This document shows, in pieces, positions 1 through 6,370 of a stretch of 10,758 nucleotides of DNA (its first letter is position 1; each line of letters starts with the position of its first letter). Source of the stretch: Eubacterium sp. (GTDB taxonomy: Bacteria > Bacillota > Clostridia > Lachnospirales > Lachnospiraceae); contig DNFT01000124.1 of NCBI GenBank assembly GCA_003486385.1, forward strand, positions 55,318 through 66,075. The letters are read 5' to 3'. Position numbers and translations under genes: made by a program. Under the pieces are notes generated by a model. The model saw only the letters and a list, made by a program, of their open reading frames with translations. It did no database searches and was not told where the DNA came from.

Positions 1-42
1 GCATGTTTTGACCCCAACATCGTTGAAATATCCGAAGTGTGA
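1..42 (+). CDS. C-terminal end of an upstream protein (partial)
   Basis: The first 42 bases read in frame 1 as ACFDPNIVEISEV followed by TGA. The sequence turns strongly AT-rich immediately after this stop, as expected at a gene end. The FDPxIV wording recalls the tail of HD-GYP-type phosphodiesterase domains, but 13 residues are too few to assign a family, so no function is claimed. Frame 2 is also open, to about base 90, but it runs into the AT-rich intergenic part and gives a less protein-like sequence. Frame 3 closes at once. Confidence 0.45.
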   Translation, partial: ACFDPNIVEISEV

Positions 43-92
43 AAGAGCTTTATGTATTTTAAATTATTTGAGTGGAAATTTGTTTAATTAGG

Positions 93-121
93 TTGATTAC
101 AATAAGTTAAAAATATATACT
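93..121 (+). promoter_or_regulatory. Sigma-A-type promoter for the SNF2 gene
   Basis: TTGATT (93-98) and TATACT (116-121) are separated by exactly 17 bases in very AT-rich DNA. The predicted start near 128 leaves a leader of about 50 bases before the ATG at 179. No terminator is visible between the upstream partial gene and this promoter, so some read-through is possible. Confidence 0.55.
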
Positions 122-178
122 GTAATTATGCGATAAAGATTATGTAGATGTGAAAACTTTTGGAGCTAGGGAGATACC

Positions 179-3100
179 ATGGAAAAGAAAAAGGAATTGT
201 ACGTAAATGAACAGGTGTATGATGAGGTTATTTCCAGACAGGAACAGAACGAAGACGAGGGCTTTGGAAGCCGTATCAATGAGGCATACAGTTATTTCAA
301 TGTGGCTGAGATAAAGAAAAACCTTAAGATACAGCGAAAGATAAAAAAAGAGGGAGAGCAATTGGTGCGCGATAGACAGATAACCCTTGAAAAGGTTTCG
401 GGCGGATTTTTGGCAGATGCCGATGGGTATGCCTGCAGGTTCTCCGGTACAGGTCGTTCGGTAAGATATGGCAGAGAGGTTTCTTTTCCCGTGAGCATTA
501 CCATAGACAGGACTTCTTTGCTGAATGTTTCATGCTCCTGTGAGGCATGCTCCGGTTATTATTTTTACTATTCAAAAAATATATGTAAGTATGTATCAGG
601 TCTGCTTGATATAGTGGAGGATTACACCGGGAAACACGAAATCGGGGATGCCACCGATGTGTGGGCTAAACAGCTCCTGAGTGAGTACAGTTCAAAGCTT
701 GAGTCCAGGGTTATCGCGGATAACCGTGCTGCCGATGGTACGGTTATGCTTGAACCGCGAATTATCAGGAAAGATAACATGCTGTCGCTATCCTTTAAAA
801 TTGGAATGGGTAGAATGTTCGTGGTTAAAGATCTTGCAAAATTTGTTGAGAATGTGAGAAACAGTGCGAGCGATACATACGGTTCTGATACGGTGATAAA
901 TCACAGGCTTGAAAATTTTACGGAATCGGGACGCAAGTGGATCAACTTTATAAATGACGCTGCCGATGAGGAGAAGAGGCTCCGCGAAAGGATAATGGAT
1001 GTCACATGGGGCAGAAGCGGCAGCAAGAAGGTAGACAGCATAGAGCTATATGGCTGGAGAATGGACAGGCTTTTTGAAATCGCAGGCAGTACGCTAATCA
1101 GCTATGAGGACAAGGATGAACACAGCAAAGCGGCCATGTATCATTTTGCGGATGAGAACCCTAAGCTGACAATGAATGTTAAGCCTAAGATGTATGGAAG
1201 CACATTCGACGGAATACATGTCTCAATTATGCTTCCGTATATATGCTGTGGAACAAGGGCAACGTATTACGTTGACAGTATGTCTAAGAGCATATCGAGG
1301 ATGAGTGAGGAATTTTATGACAAGCTCAAGCCATTCTTTGCTCAGGCGGATGAGGGACACTTCAGCATAAGTGTGGGAAGGAAAAGCCTGTCTGATTTTT
1401 ATTACAGTGTACTTCCTGAAATCCGTGATTATATTGATGTAGTTGAGACGGATGTTGATGTGATAGACCAGTACCTTGCACCTGTTGCCAGATTTGCATT
1501 TTATCTTGATGCGCCGGATGGTGATGTGACGTGTAAGGCGGTTGTCAGGTATGGGGATAAGGAGTTTTCATGCCTTGACCAGTTACGCACGAGCAGAGTA
1601 CTGCTTGATTCGTTCAGACAGGGGGCAAGAGAAAAACAGATTCTTACGGTGCTTGAGAGCCTTTTTCCTGAATGTGACCCGGATGGGGATGTTGTATTCT
1701 GCGGCGGCGATGAGGAGAAGATATTTGAGGTGGTGACACATGGAGTTGAGGAGCTTGCCGCGATAGGTGATGTGTTCTGCACCAAGCGTTTTAAGAGTGT
1801 TAATGTGGTTAGACGTGCCAAGGTAAGTGTTGGTGTGAGCGTGTCGAGTGGACTCCTGGATCTTGATGTATCCACGGACGAGCTTTCACAGGACGAACTT
1901 GCGGAGCTTCTTAAACATTATAAGAGCCATCAGAGGTATTATCGCTTTAAGTCGGGTGAGTACATAGACCTCAATGAGGAATCCCTCCAGATGTTATTTG
2001 AGATGATGGAGACCATGAAGCTATCACCGAAGGATTTTGTGAAGGGGAAAATGCACCTTCCTATGTACCGTACACTGTATCTTGACAAGATGCTTGAGGA
2101 ACATGAGGAGGTCTACAACACAAGGGATAAGGTATTCCGCGAGATAGTGAAGAACATGAAGACAGTTAATGACGCGGATTATAATATACCCGAGGGAATC
2201 AGTGCCACGCTCAGAAGGTACCAGAAAACAGGTTTCCGTTGGATAAGGACACTTGAGGCTAACGGCTTTGGTGGTATATTGGCTGATGATATGGGACTTG
2301 GAAAGACCCTTCAGACCATAGCGGTGCTTATGTCTGCTAAGGAGGAGGGAAGAAGTGGAACGTCGATAGTCATTTCTCCGGCGTCCCTTGTGTTCAATTG
2401 GGGAGATGAGCTTGCAAAATTCGCTCCTTCGCTGAAGGTGGTGACTGTAACCGGTAAGCAGGAGGACAGGACACACATGATAGAGGAATATGAGGCACAG
2501 AATGTGGATGTGCTTGTAACTTCCTATGACCTATTAAAGAGGGATATCAACCTCTACGATGGAAAGGTTTTTGAATATGAGATAATAGATGAGGCACAGT
2601 ACATCAAAAACCAGACCACAGCGGCAGCAAAGGCTGTAAAGCTTATAAGAAGCAAGGCTAAGTTCGCACTGACAGGAACTCCTATTGAGAACAGACTTAG
2701 TGAGCTTTGGAGCATATTTGATTACCTTATGCCGGGATTTCTGTATGGTTATGATGTATTTAAGAACGAATTTGAGACACCGATTGTAAAATATCAGGAT
2801 GAGGAGGCTATGGCCAGACTTCAGAAGATGGTCAGACCGTTCATACTGCGCCGCCTGAAAAAGGATGTTCTTAAGGACCTTCCGGAGAAGCTTGAGGAGA
2901 ACAGGGTAGTAAAGTTCGACGAGAAGCAGCAGAAGCTCTATGATGCACAGGTTCTTCACATGAAGAATGAGCTTGCCTCATCGGATGACAAGGACTTCAA
3001 CAAAAAGAAAATAGAAATTCTTGCGGAGCTTACAAGGCTTCGCCAGGTGTGCTGTGATCCGAGACTTTGCTATGATAATTACGATGGAAGCTCTGCGAAG

Positions 3101-3604
3101 CTGGATTCGTGCATGGAGCTGATACAGAGCGCCATTGATGGCGGACACAGAATGCTTTTATTTTCACAGTTTACGAGTATGCTTGAACTGCTTGAAAAGC
3201 GTCTTGACGCGGAAAATATAGAGTATTATAAGATAACAGGCGAGACATCCAAGCAGAAAAGAATGGAGCTTGTCAAGCAGTTCAATGAAGGAACTGTACC
3301 TGTATTCCTTATCTCACTGAAAGCAGGCGGTGTTGGACTCAACCTTATAGGTGCGGATATGGTTATCCATTATGATCCATGGTGGAATGTTGCGGTGCAG
3401 AATCAGGCAACGGACAGAGCGCACAGAATAGGACAGACAAAGAAGGTAACAGTATATAAGATGGTTGTCAAGAATACGATTGAGGAGAAGATTCTGAAGC
3501 TTCAGGATAGCAAGCGCGATCTTGCAGACAGTATTATAAGCGGTGACAATGTCGGAATGAGCAGTATGAGCAGGGATGAGCTTATGGAGCTGCTGGGTGT
3601 GTGA
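179..3604 (+). CDS. SNF2-family DEAD-like ATPase/helicase with N-terminal SWIM-like zinc motif
   Basis: This 1141-aa protein is a Swi2/Snf2-type superfamily 2 ATPase, predicted to translocate on double-stranded DNA and remodel bound proteins; the bacterial client is unknown. Residues 119-138 form a SWIM-like zinc motif (CSC, then CKY). Residues of about 200-640 correspond in position to the bacterial SNF2-associated region. The ATPase core follows: Walker A DDMGLGKT with K709, Walker B IIDEAQ at 802-807, the LTGTPIENRLSELW motif III, and in lobe 2 SLKAGGVGLNL (1046-1056) and QATDRAHRIGQ (1076-1086) with the arginine finger. All catalytic motifs are intact. The start is supported by AGGGAG five bases upstream. 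Architecture and length match clostridial SNF2 proteins such as B. subtilis YwqA-like helicases. It appears monocistronic, between its own promoter and terminator. No nuclease, methylase or other DISARM-type partner is nearby. The odd point is Tyr where SWIM normally has His. Confidence 0.96.
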   Translation: MEKKKELYVNEQVYDEVISRQEQNEDEGFGSRINEAYSYFNVAEIKKNLKIQRKIKKEGEQLVRDRQITLEKVSGGFLADADGYACRFSGTGRSVRYGREVSFPVSITIDRTSLLNVSCSCEACSGYYFYYSKNICKYVSGLLDIVEDYTGKHEIGDATDVWAKQLLSEYSSKLESRVIADNRAADGTVMLEPRIIRKDNMLSLSFKIGMGRMFVVKDLAKFVENVRNSASDTYGSDTVINHRLENFTESGRKWINFINDAADEEKRLRERIMDVTWGRSGSKKVDSIELYGWRMDRLFEIAGSTLISYEDKDEHSKAAMYHFADENPKLTMNVKPKMYGSTFDGIHVSIMLPYICCGTRATYYVDSMSKSISRMSEEFYDKLKPFFAQADEGHFSISVGRKSLSDFYYSVLPEIRDYIDVVETDVDVIDQYLAPVARFAFYLDAPDGDVTCKAVVRYGDKEFSCLDQLRTSRVLLDSFRQGAREKQILTVLESLFPECDPDGDVVFCGGDEEKIFEVVTHGVEELAAIGDVFCTKRFKSVNVVRRAKVSVGVSVSSGLLDLDVSTDELSQDELAELLKHYKSHQRYYRFKSGEYIDLNEESLQMLFEMMETMKLSPKDFVKGKMHLPMYRTLYLDKMLEEHEEVYNTRDKVFREIVKNMKTVNDADYNIPEGISATLRRYQKTGFRWIRTLEANGFGGILADDMGLGKTLQTIAVLMSAKEEGRSGTSIVISPASLVFNWGDELAKFAPSLKVVTVTGKQEDRTHMIEEYEAQNVDVLVTSYDLLKRDINLYDGKVFEYEIIDEAQYIKNQTTAAAKAVKLIRSKAKFALTGTPIENRLSELWSIFDYLMPGFLYGYDVFKNEFETPIVKYQDEEAMARLQKMVRPFILRRLKKDVLKDLPEKLEENRVVKFDEKQQKLYDAQVLHMKNELASSDDKDFNKKKIEILAELTRLRQVCCDPRLCYDNYDGSSAKLDSCMELIQSAIDGGHRMLLFSQFTSMLELLEKRLDAENIEYYKITGETSKQKRMELVKQFNEGTVPVFLISLKAGGVGLNLIGADMVIHYDPWWNVAVQNQATDRAHRIGQTKKVTVYKMVVKNTIEEKILKLQDSKRDLADSIISGDNVGMSSMSRDELMELLGV

Positions 3605-3675
3605 AGCTGATATGTAATGCTGATATGGCATGATATAAAAAATACAGTAAAAAGCATCGATAAAAATTTATTTCT

Positions 3676-3715
3676 TAAAAGAGCAGCAGGTTGATTGCGA
3701 CCGGCTGCTCTTTTA
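3676..3715 (+). terminator. Rho-independent terminator after the SNF2 gene
   Basis: A perfect 12-bp inverted repeat, TAAAAGAGCAGC (3676-3687) with GCTGCTCTTTTA (3704-3715), encloses a 16-base loop in which GGT/ACC can extend the stem. The A-rich 5' arm and T-rich 3' arm mean it could work in both directions. It lies 72 bases after the SNF2 stop codon. Confidence 0.88.
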
Positions 3716-3749
3716 CGTCCTGTGCAGTATATTTTCCATAAAAAAACTA

Positions 3750-3778
3750 TTGCATTAATAGAAAATGTATGATAGTAT
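3750..3778 (+). promoter_or_regulatory. Candidate promoter for the hemolysin III-family gene
   Basis: TTGCAT (3750-3755) and TAGTAT (3773-3778) are 17 bases apart, and the -10 box is preceded by TGA, an extended -10 arrangement. TATGAT (3768-3773) is an overlapping alternative -10 box without a well-placed -35. Transcription from here would give a long leader of about 190 bases before the ATG at 3974. Confidence 0.45.
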
Positions 3779-3784
3779 TTCAAT

Positions 3785-3973
3785 ACACAACAAGTAGTAA
3801 TTAAAACTACATGATAAAATATATAAAACCGTAACTTGTAATAATCATATCGGATTATACCCGGTAAATGCTGAAGCGGGTAGTAACGCTTTAATATTAA
3901 GCAACGTCCGGTTGCAATACACTGAGTTTCGCAATTAACTATGAATATCAGGGGTAAGAAAGGAGAAGCTTAT
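3785..3973 (+). other. Structured 5' leader with several hairpins, class unknown
   Basis: This part of the 369-base gap has no credible gene but several short perfect inverted repeats: GTAGT/ACTAC (3794-3798/3806-3810), ATAATC/GATTAT (3841-3846/3853-3858), ACCCG/CGGGT (3859-3863/3877-3881) and GCAAC/GTTGC (3901-3905/3911-3915). Some have competitors: AAGCG/CGCTT (3874-3878/3887-3891) excludes the ACCCG hairpin, and TTGC/GCAA (3912-3915/3931-3934) excludes the last one. Conditional folding is therefore possible. I could not match it to a riboswitch consensus I know, and nothing obvious pairs with the ribosome binding site. It may be a cis-regulatory RNA or simply a long leader. Confidence 0.35.
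3959..3965 (+). promoter_or_regulatory. Ribosome binding site that fixes the hemolysin III start
   Basis: AAAGGAG sits eight bases before the ATG at 3974. An in-frame ATG at 3941 would place this site inside the coding region and has no Shine-Dalgarno sequence of its own, so 3974 is the better start. Confidence 0.85.
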
Positions 3974-4660
3974 ATGAATGGATTACTTGAAAACATTGAG
4001 GAGAGAGGACTTAAGGATCCCTGGAGTGCAATTACACATTTTATCGGCATGCTCATGGCGATGCTTGCTGCGGTGCCGCTTCTGATAAAGGCTGCCAAAG
4101 CACCGGATAGAATACATTTCGCAGCTCTTGGAATATTTGCCTTGAGCATGATACTGCTTTACGGAGCAAGCGCGACATATCATTCAATCAGGGGCTCGCA
4201 AAGAGTTCAGACTATTCTGAGAAAGATTGACCACATGATGATTTTTGTACTTATTGCAGGCTCCTACACACCGATATGCCTTGTGGTTCTGAATGGCACG
4301 ACCGGCTATGTGATGCTGGCACTTGTATGGGGAATTGCAATTGCGGGAATAGTAATCAAGCTATGCTGGATTACATGTCCTAAGTGGTTTTCTTCAATAT
4401 TGTATATCGCAATGGGATGGGTGTGCCTGCTTGCATTCTCTAAGATTTACAATGCACTTTCGGGACCGGCGTTCTATTGGCTTTTATCAGGTGGGCTTAT
4501 ATATACAATAGGCGGTGTTATATATGCGCTGAAGGCACAGGGCTTTAATGCCAGACACAGCAGCTTCGGGTCACATGAGATATTCCACCTCTTTGTAATG
4601 GGCGGAAGCATATGTCATTTTGTTTTGATGTTCCGGTATATAACTGTGTTTCCTATTTAA
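3974..4660 (+). CDS. Hemolysin III / TrhA (YqfA) family seven-helix membrane protein
   Basis: This 228-aa integral membrane protein has seven hydrophobic segments and the family hallmarks: H22 in the first helix (THFIG), S66-A-T-Y-H70, D86-H87 in RKIDHMMIF, and the C-terminal HEIFH (H201, H205) with H215 in ICHF. In the wider PAQR/CREST superfamily the Ser, Asp and His residues form a metal-dependent hydrolase-like site within the membrane, and all are present here. Bacterial members were named from the B. cereus hemolysin III but are widespread housekeeping proteins; E. coli TrhA/YqfA is linked to membrane homeostasis. Real haemolytic activity should not be assumed. The length is typical. 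The gene has its own long leader upstream and a terminator 100 bases downstream, and appears monocistronic. The family is secure and the physiological role is not. Confidence 0.93.
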   Translation: MNGLLENIEERGLKDPWSAITHFIGMLMAMLAAVPLLIKAAKAPDRIHFAALGIFALSMILLYGASATYHSIRGSQRVQTILRKIDHMMIFVLIAGSYTPICLVVLNGTTGYVMLALVWGIAIAGIVIKLCWITCPKWFSSILYIAMGWVCLLAFSKIYNALSGPAFYWLLSGGLIYTIGGVIYALKAQGFNARHSSFGSHEIFHLFVMGGSICHFVLMFRYITVFPI

Positions 4661-4675
4661 AAAGTGATTTTTGAA

Positions 4676-4705
4676 TTGCATTTCACCTCGGTTGTGTTAT
4701 ATAAT
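4676..4705 (+). promoter_or_regulatory. Promoter-like sequence upstream of a terminator, possibly for the MATE gene
   Basis: A perfect TATAAT (4700-4705) follows TTGCAT (4676-4681) with an 18-base spacer, 15 bases after the hemolysin III stop codon. If used, its transcript would meet the hairpin at 4760-4794 before reaching the MATE gene. I see no equally good promoter between that hairpin and the MATE start; TATAGT near 4800 lacks a clear -35. Confidence 0.45.
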
Positions 4706-4759
4706 TATAAATAGCTCAGAATAAAAACGAACTTAATATGTTTATGCAGATTATATGTC

Positions 4760-4794
4760 AATAAAAGTGTTCCTGAATAGGGAGCACTTTTATT
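4760..4794 (+). terminator. Rho-independent terminator or attenuator between hemolysin III and MATE genes
   Basis: AATAAAAGTG (4760-4769) pairs with CACTTTTATT (4785-4794). The stem continues inward through TTCCT/GGGAG pairs, including two G-T wobbles, to a GAATA loop. The 3' arm supplies a CTTTTATT tract. It most simply ends hemolysin III transcription, but its place after a promoter-like sequence leaves room for conditional termination of the MATE transcript. Confidence 0.82.
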
Positions 4795-4840
4795 GCGCTT
4801 ATAGTAATAAATAAAAGGACAACAGTTAAAGAGGTGGATT

Positions 4841-6205
4841 ATGGGTAAGGCAAAGGTAAGCAGTGGTAAGGATTTAACTACAGGACCAATAGGAAAGGGG
4901 ATACTGGCATTTGCGATTCCGCTTTTTCTGGGGCAGCTGTTACAGCAGCTCTATAATGTGGCGGATGCGTGGGTTGTAGGAAATTTTGCGAACAACAATG
5001 CGTTTGCTGCGGTTAGTTCAACAGGAAGCATGACTTTTCTGATTATAGGTTTTTTTAATGGTGTTGCCACCGGCGGAGGAGTTGTAATATCGAAGTACTA
5101 TGGAGCGAAAAATTATGAAGCGGTTGAAAAAGCGGTTCACACGAATTTCCTTTTCGGAATTATTGCTTCTATACTTGCAACTGTGGTCGGGCTTCTGATG
5201 GCACCGTGGCTTCTCACGGTGATGAAGACACCGGATGAGGTTATGCCGGAGGCAGTTACATATCTCAGAATATATTTTGCAGGTGTCTCCACGATAATCA
5301 TGTACAATATCGGAATGGCAATCATGCGTGCACTCGGAGACAGCATACATCCGCTGTATTATCTTGTGCTGTCCTCGATAGTGAATGTTATTCTTGACCT
5401 GTTGTTTGTAGCTGTTCTGGACTTCGGAGTTGCAGGCGCAGGAGTTGCAACTGTTATAGCACAGGGAATCAGCGCAGTATTATGTATAATAAGAATGTGC
5501 AGGGTCGATGGAGTAGGAAAGCTTAAGCTCAGCCTGCTTAGGTATTACCCGGAGTACATGAAAGAAGTTATAGTTCAGGGACTTCCGAACGGTGTCCAGA
5601 ACTCTGTTATAAGTATAGGAAATATGGTAGTACAGACTAACATCAATTCATTTGGTTCGTATGCGATGTCGGGTGTCGGAGCATACAGTAAGATAGAGGG
5701 GTTTGCCTTCCTTCCTATAACAAGCATGTCGATTTCACTTCCTACATTTATTGGACAGAACCTTGGAGCAAAGAAATATGATAGGGCAAAGAAAGGGGCG
5801 GCATTTGGAATAGTATCGGGAGTTGCGTTAGCAGAACTTATAGGAGTGATTGTATTTCTGTTTGCACCGCAGCTGTTAAGATTCTTTGTCGATGTGGATG
5901 AAGCGGTTATGATAGGGCGGGGACATGCGAGAAGAATCAGCCTGTTCTTCTGCCTGCTTGCGTTCTCACATTGTGCAGCCGGAGTGCTGAGAGGCTGCGG
6001 CAAGTCGATAGTGCCGATGATAACAATGTTAGCCTTCTGGTGCGGTGTACGTATTATCTATGTCACAACAACACTTCACTTCATACCGGATTTTTCTGTT
6101 ATTTCATGGGCATATCCACTTACATGGTCGCTCAGTACGATTGTTTTTACGCTGTTCCTGTTAAAATCCGACTGGGTACATGCGTTTGAAAGGAAGAAAA
6201 AATGA
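4841..6205 (+). CDS. MATE-family multidrug/metabolite efflux transporter
   Basis: This 454-aa polytopic membrane protein should have twelve helices and export organic cations or other small molecules in exchange for Na+ or H+. The N-terminus (DLTTGPIGKG, residues 11-20, then AIPLFLGQLLQQLYNVADA) is typical of clostridial NorM/DinF-like MATE proteins and includes the conserved helix-1 proline, P27. The family's internal two-fold symmetry is visible: SKYYGAKNYEAVEKA (84-98) after helix 2 is mirrored by GQNLGAKKYDRAKKG (305-319) in the second half. Length is normal and the C-terminus is short and basic. The start is supported by GAGGTGG at 4831-4837. The substrate cannot be read from sequence. 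The two flavoenzyme genes downstream have their own promoter, so a shared pathway is only a possibility. Confidence 0.95.
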   Translation: MGKAKVSSGKDLTTGPIGKGILAFAIPLFLGQLLQQLYNVADAWVVGNFANNNAFAAVSSTGSMTFLIIGFFNGVATGGGVVISKYYGAKNYEAVEKAVHTNFLFGIIASILATVVGLLMAPWLLTVMKTPDEVMPEAVTYLRIYFAGVSTIIMYNIGMAIMRALGDSIHPLYYLVLSSIVNVILDLLFVAVLDFGVAGAGVATVIAQGISAVLCIIRMCRVDGVGKLKLSLLRYYPEYMKEVIVQGLPNGVQNSVISIGNMVVQTNINSFGSYAMSGVGAYSKIEGFAFLPITSMSISLPTFIGQNLGAKKYDRAKKGAAFGIVSGVALAELIGVIVFLFAPQLLRFFVDVDEAVMIGRGHARRISLFFCLLAFSHCAAGVLRGCGKSIVPMITMLAFWCGVRIIYVTTTLHFIPDFSVISWAYPLTWSLSTIVFTLFLLKSDWVHAFERKKK

Positions 6206-6261
6206 TTGCGGCAGAGGGAAAAGCGGAGGTTAATGCATTTGATTATTACAGGTTATGTCCG

Positions 6262-6290
6262 AAGGTATAATGTGAAAAACTTTATACTTT
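6262..6290 (+). promoter_or_regulatory. Inverted repeat upstream of the flavoenzyme promoter (operator or weak terminator)
   Basis: GTATAA (6265-6270) and TTATAC (6282-6287) form a perfect 6-bp dyad with an 11-base centre, extended by AA/TT pairs beyond one mismatch. It is centred near -55 relative to the predicted flavoenzyme transcription start, a usual place for an activator. As RNA it would be a weak AU hairpin followed by a short T tract and could be the end of the MATE transcript. Confidence 0.3.
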
Positions 6291-6295
6291 GTTAA

Positions 6296-6324
6296 TTGTA
6301 AAATCAGCACAAAAATGTTATAAT
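6296..6324 (+). promoter_or_regulatory. Strong extended -10 promoter for the flavoenzyme genes
   Basis: TTGTAA (6296-6301), a 17-base spacer and TGTTATAAT, a perfect TATAAT (6319-6324) with the TGn extension. The predicted transcription start near 6331 leaves a leader of about 40 bases before the ATG at 6371. This is the best promoter match in the window. Confidence 0.75.
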
Positions 6325-6358
6325 ATAAGTATGTTTTTTAGGCAGAATATACATGATT

Positions 6359-6364
6359 GGAGGA
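6359..6364 (+). promoter_or_regulatory. Ribosome binding site that fixes the first flavoenzyme start
   Basis: GGAGGA lies six bases before the ATG at 6371. An in-frame ATG at 6353 would put this site within the gene and has no binding site of its own, so 6371 is preferred. Confidence 0.88.
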
Positions 6365-6370
6365 ACCTAT

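Noticed and set aside
2024..2959. Two - strand open frames (150 and 141 codons) opposite the SNF2 gene
   Set aside because: Both are antisense to the intact ATPase motifs and show no domain or start signal.
179..3604. SNF2 protein as part of a DISARM-like or other phage-defence system
   Set aside because: No methyltransferase, nuclease, phospholipase D or DrmA/B-like partner is in the window, and the lone SWIM-SNF2 architecture is common in Firmicute core genomes.
3859..3934. Match to the yybP-ykoY, cobalamin, TPP or THF riboswitch
   Set aside because: Fragments such as CGGGTAGTAACGC faintly recall parts of known consensus sequences, but the remaining conserved elements of each class are absent, so no known class is claimed.
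3941..3973. Upstream in-frame ATG for the hemolysin III gene
   Set aside because: The AAAGGAG site lies between this ATG and the one at 3974. The extra 11 residues are not hemolysin III-like.
3974..4660. Hemolysin III gene as a virulence toxin
   Set aside because: The family name is historical. The gene is widespread in non-pathogens and nothing here suggests toxin secretion or a pathogenicity island.
4738..4764. Eight-codon leader peptide (MFMQIICQ) overlapping the terminator before the MATE gene
   Set aside because: There is no Shine-Dalgarno sequence, no repeated regulatory codon and no antiterminator pairing. It is mentioned only as context for possible attenuation.
6353..6370. Upstream in-frame ATG for the first flavoenzyme
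   Set aside because: The six extra codons contain the GGAGGA ribosome binding site used by the ATG at 6371.
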